A stretch of 64,000 bases of DNA, taken from positions 186,001 through 250,000 of the forward strand of contig NW_026942506.1 in NCBI RefSeq assembly GCF_024139115.2, read 5' to 3'. The stretch is from Armigeres subalbatus (Eukaryota > Arthropoda > Insecta > Diptera > Culicidae). Under the pieces are notes generated by a model. The model was not told the origin of the DNA. It was given only the letters and a program-made list of their open reading frames with translations, and ran no database searches. How positions within the stretch are numbered: position 1 is the stretch's first letter; every line of letters begins with the position of its first letter. This document shows, piece after piece, positions 1 to 11,892 of this stretch. Made by a program: the position numbers and the translations under genes.

Positions 1-1720
1 TGATCTTATTTGAACCGCATTTCAATTTTTGCCATTCCTTTTGCCACTATTCCTAATTGGGAAAGTTTTTGATCACCACATGACTCAATCATTATTGATT
101 GGCATTTATCGGTGAGTAAACATCTAAAGCTCAAAGAAGAGGGAGCGCAAAAATGAAGAACAGTATGGATAGGTGTCAGGAGCGACGAGTATGAAGCGAA
201 CAGAAATTGAAATTTTAGTAGAGGGCCAGGAGAAAGATTGATGAAATTGCTGTTATTCTGCCTAACGTCCACCCAGGAACGGCTTGGGTAGTAGATGGTG
301 ACTACTCTACAAGACAGGCAAAATAACAGCGATTTCAACCTACTATTATGCTATTCGGCGCATGAGAACAGTTCTAGCGATCGGTTTGTTCGGAGATTCA
401 TACGAAAGTCGCGCTACTTTGCTTCACGCCTCATCCGCAGCTCTTACTTTGCCCAAGATGATCTTATTTGAAACGCATTTCAATTTTTCATTCCTTTTGC
501 CAATTGATTCTAATTGGGAAAGTTTTTTGATCACCGTACATGACTCAATCATTATTGATTTAGGCATTTATCGGTGAGTACAACATCTAAAGCTCAAAGA
601 AGAGGACGCAAAAATGAAGAACAGTATGGATAGGTGTCACAAGCGAGCGACGAGTATGAAGCGAACAGAAATTGAAATTTAGTAGAGGGCCAGTTGTGAG
701 AAAGATTGATGAAATCGCTGTTATTCTGCCTAACGTCCACCCAGGAACGGCTTGGGTAGTAGCATGGTGACTACTCTTACCAAGACAGGCAAATAATAAA
801 GCGATTTCAACTCTACTATTATGCTATTCGGCGCATGAGAACAGTTCTAACGATCGGTGGCTTGTTCGGAGATTCATACGAAAGTCGCGCTACTTTGCTT
901 CACGTCTATCCGCAGCTCTTAATTTGCCCAAGATGATCTAATTTGAACCGCATTTCAATTTTGCCATTCCTTTGCCAATTCGTATTCTAATTGGAAAGTT
1001 TTTGATCTACCGACATGACTCAATCATTATTGATTTATTGGCATTTATCGGTGAGTACAACATCTAAAGCTCAAAGTAAGAGGGAGCGCAACAATGAAGA
1101 ACAGTATGGATAGGTGTCACAAGCGAGCGACGAGTATGAAGCGAACAGAAATTGAAATTTTAGTAGAGGGCCAGTTGTGAGAAAAGCATTGATGAAATTG
1201 CTGTTATTCTGCCTAACGTCCACCCAGGAACGGCTTGGGTAGTAGCATGGTGACTACTCTTACCAAGACAGGCAAAATAACAGCGATTTCAACCTACTAT
1301 TATGCTATTCGGCGCATGAGAACAGTTCTAGCGATCGGTGGCTTGTTGAGATCTATACGAAAGTCACGCTACTTTGCTTCACGCCTCATCCCAGCCTTAC
1401 TTTGCCCAAGATGATCTTATTTGAACGCATTTCAATTTTTGCCATTCTTTTGCCAATTGTTCACAGCTTAGACATTATGATCTGGCATTGAGAGTCGAGT
1501 TGTCTGAAAGTCGCGCTACTTTGTTCTTCACGCCCCATCCCGCAGCTCTTACTTGCCCAAGATGATCTCATTTGGAACCGCATTTCAATTTTGCCATTCC
1601 TTTTGCCAATTCGTATTCTAATTGGAAAGTTTTGATCACCGCATGACTCAATCATTATTGATTTATTGGCAGTATCGGTGAGTACAACATCTAAAGCTCA
1701 AAGTAAGAGGGAGCGCAACG
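1..1720. repeat. ~475-bp tandem repeat, at least three full units plus two partial ones
   Basis: A block beginning GATGATCTTATTTGAA recurs at about 1, 459, 932, 1409 and 1560. The first three spacings are 458-477 bp; the last two units are shortened by an internal deletion. Units differ mostly by one- and two-base indels. No long reading frame survives. The array is cut by the window edge, so its true length is unknown. Family not recognised. Confidence 0.85.
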
Positions 1721-2100
1721 GATGAGGCGGATGAGGCGAAGCAAAGTAGCGCGACTTTCGTATGAATTCCGGAACAAGCCACCGATCGCCAGAACTGTTC
1801 TCATGCGCCGAATAGCATATAGAGCTGAAATCGCTGTTATTTTCCTGTCTTAAGAGAGTCACCATGCTACTACCTGCCGTTCCTGGTGACGTTAGGCAGA
1901 ATCAGATTTCATCAATGCTTTTCTCACAACTGGCCCCCTACTGAAATTTCAATTTCTGTTTCATACTCGTCGCTCGCTTGTTACACCTATCCATACTGTT
2001 CTTCATTGTTGCGCCTCTTACTTTGAGCTTTAGATGTTGTACTCACGATAAATGCCAATAAATCAATAATGATTGAGCTGTACTGATCAAAATTTCCCAA
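1721..2100. repeat. Inverted copy of the ~475-bp repeat
   Basis: From about 1721 the sequence is the reverse complement of the upstream unit. Shared landmarks include the TAGCGCGACTTTCGTATGAA segment, the CATGCTACTACC segment and the block before GATGTTGTACTCAC. The array therefore ends head-to-head. The inverted copy carries more indels than the direct ones. Confidence 0.8.
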
Positions 2101-4212
2101 TATTTACCTTTACAAAGCTAATGAAGAACAATGACATCCTTCTCATGCAAGAGCTGTGTCGATCCTGCCTACATCTAACGTGAGCATAAAACAAAACAAA
2201 ACGCTAAACCAGTCCGGGAATCGTCATAAACCAGCTAATTTAATATCCATCCTTCCGTGTTTTTCTTCTCCTCGGTGAGCTGTCATGACACGATGCGTGT
2301 GCTCGGGTTGATTCTGGTCTGCATTCATTATTTTTCAATTCTGTCACAATAGGTTAGACTATGGAAAATGCTCTAACCATCGAGATCCAGTCGTAGATTT
2401 GAGTTTGGTAACAAATAGCGCTTAATTTAATGACGAATTTGATTCTAAGAAAATCATCAAACGTCATTAGCAATTCGTTAAATTGGGAAAATTAGGATAT
2501 GCACTGCACAGACATGCCTTATTTTTTTACATTTTGAAATAATGATTTTCAATTCGGCCTCCTCTCTCATGTTAAACTAAATGATATTATACGTAGCCCT
2601 TGGAAATCTGTATTGCATCATCAACACAACTTTGAACTTTAAGAATGGAGCTCTGAGATTCTTTACAGGATCGATACATAAATTTTACGAAATAATAAAT
2701 AATTTCAAAATTGAGTATACTAAACTGTATCACCAGCCCACTTGTGAGTCCAGTCGTCGACAAGCTGCATCCTTTGTAGCTCCCGTCAAACGCCCAAGGA
2801 CACACAAGCTCAAACCTCGATGCCGCCGCAAAAGGGTGCTGTATGAACAATAAAAACGGACTTTACCTTGTTTGTTCCATTATATGAATTGTCTGATGTT
2901 TGCACGTGAAGAATCCTGCGTTGCGACCTTTTCTCCATACCGAACGTAGAACAAAACCACCCCGGACTGGACATCACTTGATTTCTGGGACTTCTGGCAA
3001 GGAAAACCGGTTTCTATGAAGAATAATGGACACGAGCCAGCCTTCGTCCTGGGGACGCAGATGGTCCTAATAGGAGGCAATTATCGTGCTTGTTTTGATG
3101 TCAGGGTCATGAGAGCCAAACTGGCTTACTAACTTAACGCACACGGCGACGCGACAAGGTGAACTGACCAATTGATCTGACCACACGAGAATGGATTTGA
3201 GCTGCACGAGGAAGACTTCCGGTGGGTTTGGGATCAGGAAAATCGAAACCGGTTCCGTCTTGGGTTAGTCCGAGGTGTCAAAATGTTTGTTTGGTTTTGA
3301 TTGTTCAAGGCTTTTATTGACGGCATGTCCTTTGTTTGCTCATTTGTAAGCATACTCATGTGCGTGAGAACGCTATTGGACACCGCGGTGCCGCGGCGAG
3401 GGGTCACTTTACGAAGGGACGACCTAATGTCATATTTATGGTGCAATTAGCTTTATTTGATCTTTTATTACTGTTTATCACACTTTCCTACTTGGTTCGG
3501 TTGGTTTTGTCCGTGATTGCAGGTAAGTCTTGGACAGGGGCAGCACGTCAAATGTTTGATGTCCGGTGCGCGTCGATATCGAAAGGTTGCACTCTGTGTC
3601 ATGCTATTGTGCGGTGGACGATGGTCAATCATACGATAATGATGGGCAATTTGTTAAGAAGTTCTTTTCCCTTTTGGTATGGGTCACGCTTGTCAAGTGG
3701 GTATCGTACAAATTAGACATTTGTCATGGCGAGAATGAGTGATTATGAATAGTCGGCGAAGTAATTTTTCCTGATGTACCTGACTGGAAAAATGCAATTA
3801 GACAGAATGTAGTATATGACGAGATAGAATTGCGTGTTCATTGAAAATGTTTACAAATGAAGGAAAAGCAAGTGTATAAATATGTTTTATGATGGAAATT
3901 ATAATATGTTCCATATTATTTAGCAATTTGTTCTTGATTAAATTTCTCTTTACTAGATGAACGTTACGAAAATCTTTAACAAACATCGTAACAAATCGGC
4001 CTAACTTCTTCCTTCTTGCGTTTTTGTGTCGCATCACTGATAATTTAATTTCGTTTTGATAACACTGAACACATTCTCTCCATCTTTAGTTGCGCCCACA
4101 CTGCCAGTTTGAGCAAAACAGCATGTATTGTTTTCTTCTGCCAGGTTTCATAACAAAACATGAAGAACGTTATGCTATGTCTTAGGAACAGCAAACACCG
4201 CTTGAAAAAAAA
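2101..4212. other. No recognisable gene
   Basis: AT-rich sequence with short open frames only. One of 90 codons (2581-2853, plus) ends in a basic tail and overlaps an AATAAA at about 2850. It lacks a recognisable domain and I do not call it a gene. The 3220-3720 stretch is less AT-rich and may be decayed transposon sequence, but I could not assign it. Confidence 0.5.
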
Positions 4213-4370
4213 TCAGCCGTCGGGAGAACCATCCATCATCTTACACCGCAAAAATCCGATGACCATGGTGGGCTGGGCACGTAGCCAGAATGTCAGTGAA
4301 AATGATTCTCGGTAACGATCCGACGGATACAAGAAGGTGAGGTGTGCAGCGAGCTAGGTGTATGGATACT
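4213..4370 (+). pseudogene. RTE-clade retrotransposon 3' fragment
   Basis: The plus strand matches, with many substitutions, the C-terminal RTE region seen better preserved at 44120-44280 (the stretch containing WAGHVARMSDS). Here the frame is broken. The fragment is a short decayed piece with neither reverse transcriptase nor endonuclease motifs. The assignment rests on similarity to the other copies in this window. Confidence 0.75.
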
Positions 4371-4635
4371 AGACTGGCCCAGATTAGTATGGGGTGAAAA
4401 AAATGTTGTCGAATTCCACGGGGCACCACCCAGGATTGTGTCTTTGGGTGAGAAAATCAATCTCTGAAAATTTCAACTCAATCGCTTGTTGCATAAGCTG
4501 ACGCATTTGATTTGAAGTTTGTATGGGGTTTTCAGCCAAAACGTATAGGAAAATACACTTACGGGCATATGGAGACGCTTGGTGTATTGTTTTATAAACT
4601 CCTTGTGACTTAACTTTTTGTGCAAAAATTAATAG

Positions 4636-4834
4636 TAGGGTTACGGCAGGTATTTCCGTCCATCGTCGTAGGGGCTAAAACCAACGAAAGCAACGTACAT
4701 TTGTTTGAACTCCACTATGGCAGAACGTTTCTCCGAAACTTACGATTTGGTACGTATGAGTTTTACAAAAAAGCGTCTCTTTTATTGGTTTTCGAGACTA
4801 TGACGAACCGACGAAAATACCTGCCGTGTCCCTA
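4636..4834. mobile_element. ~199-bp inverted-repeat element (MITE-like)
   Basis: The ends are imperfect inverted repeats of about 25 bp: the left begins TAGGGTTACGGCAGG and the right, read on the other strand, begins TAGGGACACGGCAGG. A 14-bp direct repeat, AATTAATAGTAGGG, lies at 4627-4640 (overlapping the left end by five bases) and 4839-4852 (four bases beyond the right end). The TAGGG ends and 8-9 bp flanking repeat suggest a hAT-type non-autonomous element, but the extra bases at the right edge leave the exact target duplication unclear. No coding capacity. Confidence 0.6.
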
Positions 4835-5141
4835 GTTAAATTAATAGTAGGGGGCTGAGGAAATATGAACACCCTAAAGAATCGTGTCATGTAAGATGGG
4901 AAACGTTGTAATATTGGGGACCTAAACCACTTAAGTGAATCCTAAATCTAAGCACTACGATGGCTTGAAGTCAATTTAGTGGAAAACAATCAGATTTTGT
5001 GATTTTCATGACAATGAAAATCAGGATGAAAAAAATCTCGGTTTAAAAGTATGCGGGTGAAATGGACATGGTGTGTGGGTAAAACGGACTTGCTAATATA
5101 TTATGCTTAACACAATGTATTTAGTTGATGAATTGTATGCA

Positions 5142-5402
5142 TAGGCTAAGCATTTATAAATTGTGCCTCTTGAAATAAAAATGTTGGATGATGATTGAAA
5201 ACTTACAAGGAATTTACTAATAAAGCATGTCATCAATAAAAATCATTTAAAAATGCCATTGGTCCGAACAAAACCCGGAAATTCAAATTTCCTAATGAAT
5301 GCTCGACGTTTCAGGAGGTGAAAAATACAAATTTTTCAAAATAAAATTCCGTTGAAAAAAAATGTATGTACTTCATATGGTTCATATTACCCACACCAGA
5401 TT
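5142..5402. repeat. Dispersed ~260-bp repeat, copy 1
   Basis: This stretch, from the GGCTAAGCAT motif to CCCACACCAGA, matches 13243-13505 over its whole length with scattered substitutions. Both copies share the GTGCCTCTTGAAATAAAAAT motif. No terminal repeats, target duplication or coding sequence are evident, and the family is not recognised. It abuts an RTE 3' tail on its right. Confidence 0.75.
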
Positions 5403-5507
5403 TCATTTCATTTATTCAGACTAAGGCCGAAGTGGCTTGTGCGGTATACAAGAGTTTTCTCCATTCGGCTCGGTTCATGGCTACACGTCGCCAGCCACGC
5501 AGTCTAT
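5402..5507 (-). pseudogene. RTE-clade 3' end fragment
   Basis: The minus strand reads the last ~100 bp of the RTE coding region and its 3' tail. It matches 44308-44405, including the GGCGACGTGTAGCCA block and the CTTCGGCCTTAGTCTGAATAAAT terminus in diverged form. It is only the terminal piece and directly abuts the A/T tail of the LINE at 5508. Confidence 0.8.
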
Positions 5508-6567
5508 TTATTTATTTATTTATTTCGCCAACCGTCGTAGACAAGTACATATAAATATACATAATTTTTCATTTCTTAATGCTAATATACATAAATTGTG
5601 AAATATTTAAAATATATTTATAATAAAAATTAACTAGAGATTAAATAGTACAGATAAAAATTGTTATATCTTTTGTCTTATGTGTTGCGATTTCGAATTC
5701 TATTAAAATATGTTTTAAGATTCTGCCGAGACATTGTAAAGTCGATAGCTTCGCAGTGTTGATTGTAAATGTCCATTATTCGATTCAAAGGTCCAAATTT
5801 GGCATAATTTGTTCGATGATAGTTTGTTATAAATAAAGTACGATTACGAAGTTGCCTTGAAGGAATATAAAAGTTTAATTTTGATAAGATTTCAGGTGAA
5901 TCAACACGTTGCGAAACGATATCATTTACGAAGGAAACCATTGCTATTTCACGCCGCTCTTTCAAAGTCTGTATGTCAATAAGCATGCAGCGTGCTTTGT
6001 ATTATGGGAGTGGAAATGATGTCCAGTCTAATTTACGAAGAGCAAATAGTAAAAATAGCTTTTGTACAGATTCTAATCTCTCTTCGTGCGTGATTGAGAA
6101 AGGAGACCATACAATACTGCAATATTCCATTATTGATCTAACATAAGCTACATAAAGTGTTTTAATTGTATATGGGTCATGAAAGTTATAGCAGAAACGC
6201 TTTATGAACCGTAGCATATTATTAGCCCTGTGAATGATTGTGTTGTAGTGGTCTACGAAAGAAAGTTTAGAGTCTAAGATTAATCCTAAGTCTCTTACTC
6301 TTTCACATTTTTCCACATTCTGATTCCCTAATGCGATTGAAATGTTTGGTATTGTTCTTTTCTGCTAAATGATATTAAGTTGCATTTCTTTACATTCAGT
6401 TCTAATAGGCTTTTCTTGCACCATATGTAGAATTTGTCTATTTCATTGCGGAATACATTGATGTCGACTTTATTTCTTATTTCCATAAAGAGCTTCATAT
6501 CATCGGCATAAATTAACACTTTAATGTTTTTCAGAATGAAGGAAATGTGTGAAATAATTTCAATCAA
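5508..6567 (-). pseudogene. Jockey/CR1-group LINE, 3' half of reverse transcriptase ORF
   Basis: Three minus-strand frames (6567-6328, 6316-6002, 5986-5678) read consecutively as the palm, thumb and C-terminal region of a non-LTR reverse transcriptase. The catalytic box YADD is near 6495. It is followed by an LNVKKCNLISFSRK segment, then LGLILDSKLSF, then a SIMEYCSIVWSP segment typical of this LINE group. Two frame changes break the ORF. The 3' end carries an AAAT-type tail at about 5510-5526. The 5' half of the same ORF lies at 7655-8491; the sequence coding for the fingers and first palm motif is missing between them. Exact clade (CR1, jockey or Kiri-like) is uncertain. Confidence 0.8.
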
Positions 6568-6574
6568 ATTATTT

Positions 6575-7170
6575 TATCAAAAGTCAATTATTCCATATTA
6601 AATCCAATTAATTCGAGTTTCTTTAAGTACATTGCACAAATAGACCACAAATGTCCTTCTGATCCTTCAAGGACACTCTCAGGTATCTCAAGTTTGTTGC
6701 TATTGTATAGCATGCCAACGTACCTCGATAAAAATAATTTCAATCATTTTATTTAATAAAAAGTCAATTATTCCATATTAAATCCAATTAATTCGAATTT
6801 CTTTAAGTACATTGCACAAATCGACCCAAAATGTCCTTCTGATCCTTCAAGGACGTTCTCGGGTACCCCAAGTTTGTCGCAATTGTATAGCATGCCAACG
6901 TACCTCGATAAAAATAATTTGACTGATACCTGAGAATGTCCTCGAAGGATCAGAAGGACATTTGGGGTCGATTTCTGCAATGTACTTAAAGAAATTCGAA
7001 TTAATTGGATTTAATATGGAATAATTGACTTTTTATTAAATAATTTGATTAAAAATATTTTTATCGAGGTACGTTGGCATGCTATGCAATTGCGACAAAC
7101 TTGGGATACCTGAGAATGTCTTCGAAGGATCAGAAGGACATTTGGGGTCGATTTGTGCAATGTACCTAAT
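6575..7170. repeat. ~180-bp repeat: two direct copies, then an inverted copy and a partial
   Basis: Two direct copies begin at about 6575 and 6755; the AAGTCAATTATTCC landmark is at 6581 and 6761. They are followed by an inverted copy from about 6922 to 7107 and a partial copy to 7170. The units share CTTCTGATCCTTC and CATGCCAACGTACCTCG. The cluster lies exactly where the LINE lost its RT core. No ORF is supported; the short minus frame at 6768-6980 is just this repeat. Confidence 0.8.
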
Positions 7171-7654
7171 TGATATGCATTTTTGAATTATGTATGTATA
7201 TCTTATCGGTTTTTAATTTCGTTTTGAATTAAAATTGTTGGAAATGCATTTTATACTGTATATTCCTTACTTTCAGGCGTAAGCCCTTGTTAATGTTTTG
7301 GTGTGTATTTAGGAGTTTTCTAATGTATTTATATGATTTTTAGCCCGAAATCACGCTTTTAGTATAAAACTGCCAATATTCAACTTAAGTATAAGGTTTT
7401 ATATATGTTTTCGGCCTAGAATTTTTCAAGGAATCCGATTCCGTAGAGTTATCTAACATATAAAGCGTTTTGAAAAGTTTAGTATAAGAAAGTATGGGAA
7501 ATTTTGAGGTACGTTGAAAAACAAATATAGTTCCGGAAGGTACGTACTTGGTACATTACAGTAGCGATAAAATTGGGAAGTTTTACGAAGATTTTCGAAA
7601 AATCGACCGTCTATTCAGCAGGCCACCGATTTTCTAGGAAATATTGAGGTACGT
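7171..7654. other. AT-rich non-coding sequence between LINE halves
   Basis: No gene seen. The motif GAGGTACGTT recurs (about 7065, 7507, 7645), echoing the ACGTACCTC found in the neighbouring 180-bp repeat. The stretch may therefore belong to the same inserted, unidentified element. Confidence 0.45.
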
Positions 7655-8491
7655 TCAAAATCCCCGGAGGTACGCATAGGTACGCATTTGGTACATCAAC
7701 TTAGAGGTATTTATTTTCAATTTTATGATAAGTGGCCTGTCAGCTAGACGGACAGTTTTTTTTTTCGAGCTATCGCCAACATTTTCGTCGAGGTGCATTA
7801 CAGATGGAAAATTGTCTGATTTTAATTTTGTTTTTACGTAATTGAAAAATTTCTTTGGACAGGACTTTATTTCAAGCTCAGTTTTTGAATTATATTTTTC
7901 AAGTGCATTACTGATGGCAAGATTCAGTTGGTCGCAGATTTCCAAATATTTTGATCACTCTCTTCTTTCTTGTAGATTTTATGTGATTTTTGCACGCGAT
8001 TTTTCAAATTTTTTATTTGACTGTTGTACCAGATTGGACTTTTTGTATTTCTTTGTCGTCGTTTTTTCTTAAGTGGAATTTCTTGTTTAATTATTTGCTG
8101 TAAAGTTTCGTTAAAAGTGTATGCAGCAGTATCGATGTTTCCTTCATTCCTTAGAATTGATTGCCAATTAATACTATTTAATCTTAGTTTAATTCTTTCA
8201 TAGTCCGCTGAATGGTATTCGAAGACTTCCTCGTACTCATAGTCGTTGGGTCTTTGGTGGGCGTGAATGATTAAAGAATATTCGATTGCTGTGTGAAACG
8301 CTTCATTTTTCCACAATGGATTTAATGATTCAGTCACACAGAAATCTTCATATACGTTAGTTTATAAAAAGTAAAAATAGCATTGCTGTCTGTTTTTTGT
8401 ATGGTTTATTTGATTAAGCCCAAATTTAGAGGTTGAATCGAAAATAAATTGCAATGTTTCACTGTCCCCAACGACTGGGGGTAGAAATCTG
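7655..8491 (-). pseudogene. Jockey/CR1-group LINE, endonuclease C-terminus and linker
   Basis: Minus-strand frames at 8337-7924 and 7945-7655 read as the region between the endonuclease and reverse transcriptase of a non-LTR element. They contain ESLNPLWKNEAFHTAIEYSL and a KKRRQRNTKSPIWYNSQIK segment followed by a lysine-rich helix. Similarity continues to about 8491 as a damaged endonuclease end (FGLNQINHTKNR), where it fuses directly to the RTE element. It is the upstream part of the LINE whose RT lies at 5508-6567. Frameshifts and the lost middle make it dead. Confidence 0.75.
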
Positions 8492-9810
8492 CGGAGGGTC
8501 CGTAAGTCATCTTCCACCTGATCGATCCACCTTGCCCGCTGCGCACCTCGCCTTCTTGTGCCCGTCGGATCGTTGTCAAGAACCATTTTCACCGGGTTAC
8601 TGTCCGACATTCTGGCTACGTGCCCGGCCCACCGCAGTCGTCCGATTTTTGCGGTGTGAACGGTGGATGGTTCTCCCAGCAGCTCATGCAACTCGTGGTT
8701 CATTCGCCTCCTCCACGTACCGTCCGCCATCTGCACCCCACCATAGATGGTACGCAGCACTTTCCTTTCGAAAACTCCCAGTGCGCGTTGGTCCTCCACG
8801 AGCATCGTCCAGGTCTCGTGTCCGTATAGGACTACCGGTCTAATGAGCGTTTTGTAGATTGTCAGTTTGGTACGGCGGCGAACTCTATTCGATCGGAGCG
8901 TCTTGCGGAGTCCAAAGTATGTACGATTTCCAGCCACTATGCGTCTCCGAATTTCTCTGCTGGTGTCATTTTCGGCAGTCACCAGTGAGCCCAAGTACAC
9001 AAATTCTTCTACCACCTCGATTTCGTCACCACCGATGCAAACTCGCGGTGGGTGGCTCACATTGTCTTCTCTTGAACCTCTTCCTATCATGTACTTTGTT
9101 ATCGACGTGTTGATGACTAGTCCGATCCGCTTGGCTTCCCTCTTAAGTCTGATGTAGGCTTCCCCCATCTTCTCAAAGTTTCGTGCCATAATATTTATGT
9201 CGTCGGTGAAGCCAAATAGCTGGACGGACTTATTGAAAATTGTACCACTCGTGTTAATCCCTGCTCTTCGTATTACCCCTTCAAAGCAATGTTGAATAGC
9301 AGACACGAAAGACCATCACCTTGCCGTAACCCTCTGCGGGTTTCGAATGGACTCGAGAATGCCCCTGAAACTCGAACTACGCACATCACCCGATCCATCG
9401 TCGCTTTGATCAACCGTGTCAGTTTATCCGGAAAACCGTGTTCGTGCATTAGCTGCCATAGCTGGTCCCGATCGATTGTATCATATGCGGCTTAGAAGTC
9501 GATGAATAGATGATGTGTGGGCACGTTGTATTCGCGGCATTTCTCCAGTACTTGGCGAATGGCGAACACCTGGACCGTGGTGGAGCGTTCACCCATAAAA
9601 CCCACCTGGCACTGCCCCACGAATTCCCTGGCAATTGGTGCTAGTCGACGGCATAAAATTTAAGAGAGTACCTTGTAGGCGGCGTTCAGCAATGTGATTA
9701 CGCGGTAGTTGCTACAATCCAGCTTATCGCCCTTTTTGTAGATGGGACACATGACACCTTCCATCCACTCCTGAAGCAAAACTTCCTCCTCCCAAATCAT
9801 GGTAATGACC

Positions 9811-10229
9811 TGAGACGAGACCTGCAAAGACGGCTTCTTTTTCCTTGATTTGACACTTGTTCTTCTTTTCATCACAGTTGATCATCGATTCTCAACTGTT
9901 TCCTTGAGTGTTTCACCTAAATCCCGGATAGAATCTTCTGAGCACAATAAAAGTGTTTGTGATTTACGGATTTGTAAACTTATTTTTATAAAGATTTTCC
10001 TATCGGAAATAAAACACGTATTCATAACAGTTCAATATTAAGCTGTCCGGCTTTTCTAGAATACTTTTCAAAGTGAAAAAGTACTCGTAAAACAAAATCA
10101 TTCGGAATACTTTTTGAGGGATACCAATACTTTTACACAAAAAGGTGCTGGTTGCATCTGACAATTCGTGACAGCGCTTGCTGGTTGCAGATGAAGTTAC
10201 ATTTTTTCCTCTTTGCAAGTCCCGTCCCA
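9811..10229. mobile_element. 419-bp terminal-inverted-repeat element inserted in the RTE reverse transcriptase
   Basis: The ends are inverted repeats of about 22 bp with few mismatches: left TGAGACGAGACCTGCAAAG, right on the other strand TGGGACGGGACTTGCAAAG. The bases GGTAATGACC occur on both sides (9801-9810 and 10230-10239). Removing the insert and one copy restores the RTE frame through the HWVIT/IWEEE junction. Because the terminal bases are ambiguous, the duplication could be 8 to 10 bp, compatible with hAT or Mutator-type elements. No transposase inside. Confidence 0.85.
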
Positions 10230-10448
10230 GGTAATGACCCAGTGCAGCGCTCTAGCCAGTGCCTCACCACCGTGTTTAAACAGCTCTCCCGGTAGTTTGT
10301 CAACTCCAGGGGCTTTGTTGTTCTTCAGCCAGCGGATCTCCTCCTGGATTTCCTGGAGATCCGGAGCCGATAAAATTATGTCCTGCGCGCGTTCTCCCAG
10401 GTCCATCACCATACCGCCATCTTCGTCTGCCACATCGCCATTCAGGTG

Positions 10449-10555
10449 CCCTAGCAGCACAATGCAGACCAATTTGGTTGCAACTACTCAAATGTGACTG
10501 AATTCGGTTGTATAGGGGTTACAGTAACTATTGTGTAACATGTGTGCTACTTGGG
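10449..10555. mobile_element. 107-bp MITE, copy 1 (in RTE)
   Basis: Ends are CCCTAGCAGCACA and, inverted, CCCAAGTAGCACACATG. The dinucleotide TG flanks both sides (10447-10448, 10556-10557). Removal rejoins RTE sequence (…HLNGDV). Copies of the same length lie at 16061-16167 and 42508-42614, and a diverged one at 38483-38594. The interior holds GGTTGCAAC and GTTACAGTAAC-type segments. Confidence 0.85.
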
Positions 10556-11892
10556 TGTTCTTCGTAGTGCTGCCTCCACCTTTGGATCACCTCACGCTCT
10601 TTCGTAAGAGGGTTCCCGTTTATGTCATTACACATATCAGGCTGTGGAACGTGGCCCTTACGTGAACGGTTTAACTTCTCATAGAACTTTCGTGTGTTAT
10701 TAGCGCGGTACAGTTACTCCGTCTCTTCGGGGTCTCGATCTTCCTGCTGGCGCTTTTCCCTCTTGAAAATCGAGTTTTGTCTGTTCGAGTTTTGTCTGTT
10801 GTACACCGTCGAGAGTTTTAAGCGCAGGCATACTGCAACGAGGTAGTGGTCGGATTCAATATTCGCACTGCGGTAAGTGCGGACGTTCGTGATGTCGGAG
10901 AAGAATTTACCGTTGATTAGAACGTGGTCGATTCGGTTTTCCGTTTCTTGGTTAGGTGATCTCCATGTAGCCTTGTGGATATTTTTGCGGGGAAAGAAGG
11001 TGCTTCGGACTACCATTCCGCGGAAGGCTGCAAAGTTTATGAATCGTTGGCCGTTGTGATTCGATACGGTGCACACTATCCGGCCCGATGACCGGTCTAT
11101 ACATTTCCTTCCTTCCTACCTGAGCGTTCATGTCACCGATGACGATTTTGACGTCCCGCAGTGGGCCAGCTGTACGTAGAACGCCTCTTTCTCGTCGTCG
11201 GGTCTCCCTTCGTGTGGGCAGTGCACGTTGATGATGCTACCGTTGAAGAAACGGCCTTTTATCCTCAGCTTGCACATCCTTGCGTTGATTGGCTGCAACC
11301 CAATCACGCGTTGGCGCATCTTACCCAGCACTATGAAGCCGGTTCCCAGCTCGTTGGTGGTGCCACAGCTTTGGTAGAAGGTAGCCGCTCGATACCCGCT
11401 TTTCCACACTTTCTGTCCTGTCCAGCAAATCTCCTGCAGCGCCACGACGTCGAAGTTGCGGGGATGTAATTCATCGTAGATCATCCTGTCGCAACCTGCG
11501 AAGCCTAGCGACTTGCAGTTCCTTGTTCCAAGCTTCCAATCGTGATCCTTCATTCGTCGCCTAGGTCTTTGCCGATTATATCGAGTCGTATAATCTCTTA
11601 TATTGCTCATAATTATTGGTTTTTCAGGCGGCTTATTGGGCCTGCGCAAACCTCCTGTCTCGTCGGAGGGCCGTCGTGTCAGGTCTGTTTCGTGTCCCCC
11701 TGACACCAGGACTCAGGCTTATACGGCACACGGTCGCTTTGGTGGGGCCTACTTGCGGATGCATGCAGCTTTTTATAGGAATTTAACAGGGCCCACTGTC
11801 AAGCCCCCCACATCCTATGCAAGCCCCACAACTCGCAGATAGCCTGGGGAGGGATCGTCAACCCCTTAGACATAGTCCTTGCTGCCCGCAAC

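Larger units (their letters stand above)
8492..11890 (-). pseudogene. RTE-clade non-LTR retrotransposon, nearly full length
   Basis: The minus strand carries a single-ORF element: 5' leader (about 11890-11710), APE-type endonuclease (11706-10714; VALQEICW near 11430, GDMNAQ near 11130, SDHYLV near 10845), then reverse transcriptase (about 10560-8492). RT landmarks are [40 protein letters not shown] and the catalytic box, here FTDD instead of the usual FADD (near 9220), then the RTE C-terminal WAGHVARMSDS region. The last ~30 codons and 3' tail are replaced by LINE sequence at 8491. Several frameshifts, the FTDD change and two insertions (9811-10229, 10449-10555) make it non-functional. RTE elements nick target DNA and copy their RNA in place. 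Confidence 0.9.

Noticed and set aside
10000..10218. 72-codon minus frame as a transposase
   Set aside because: It lies within the 419-bp TIR element and has no transposase motif.
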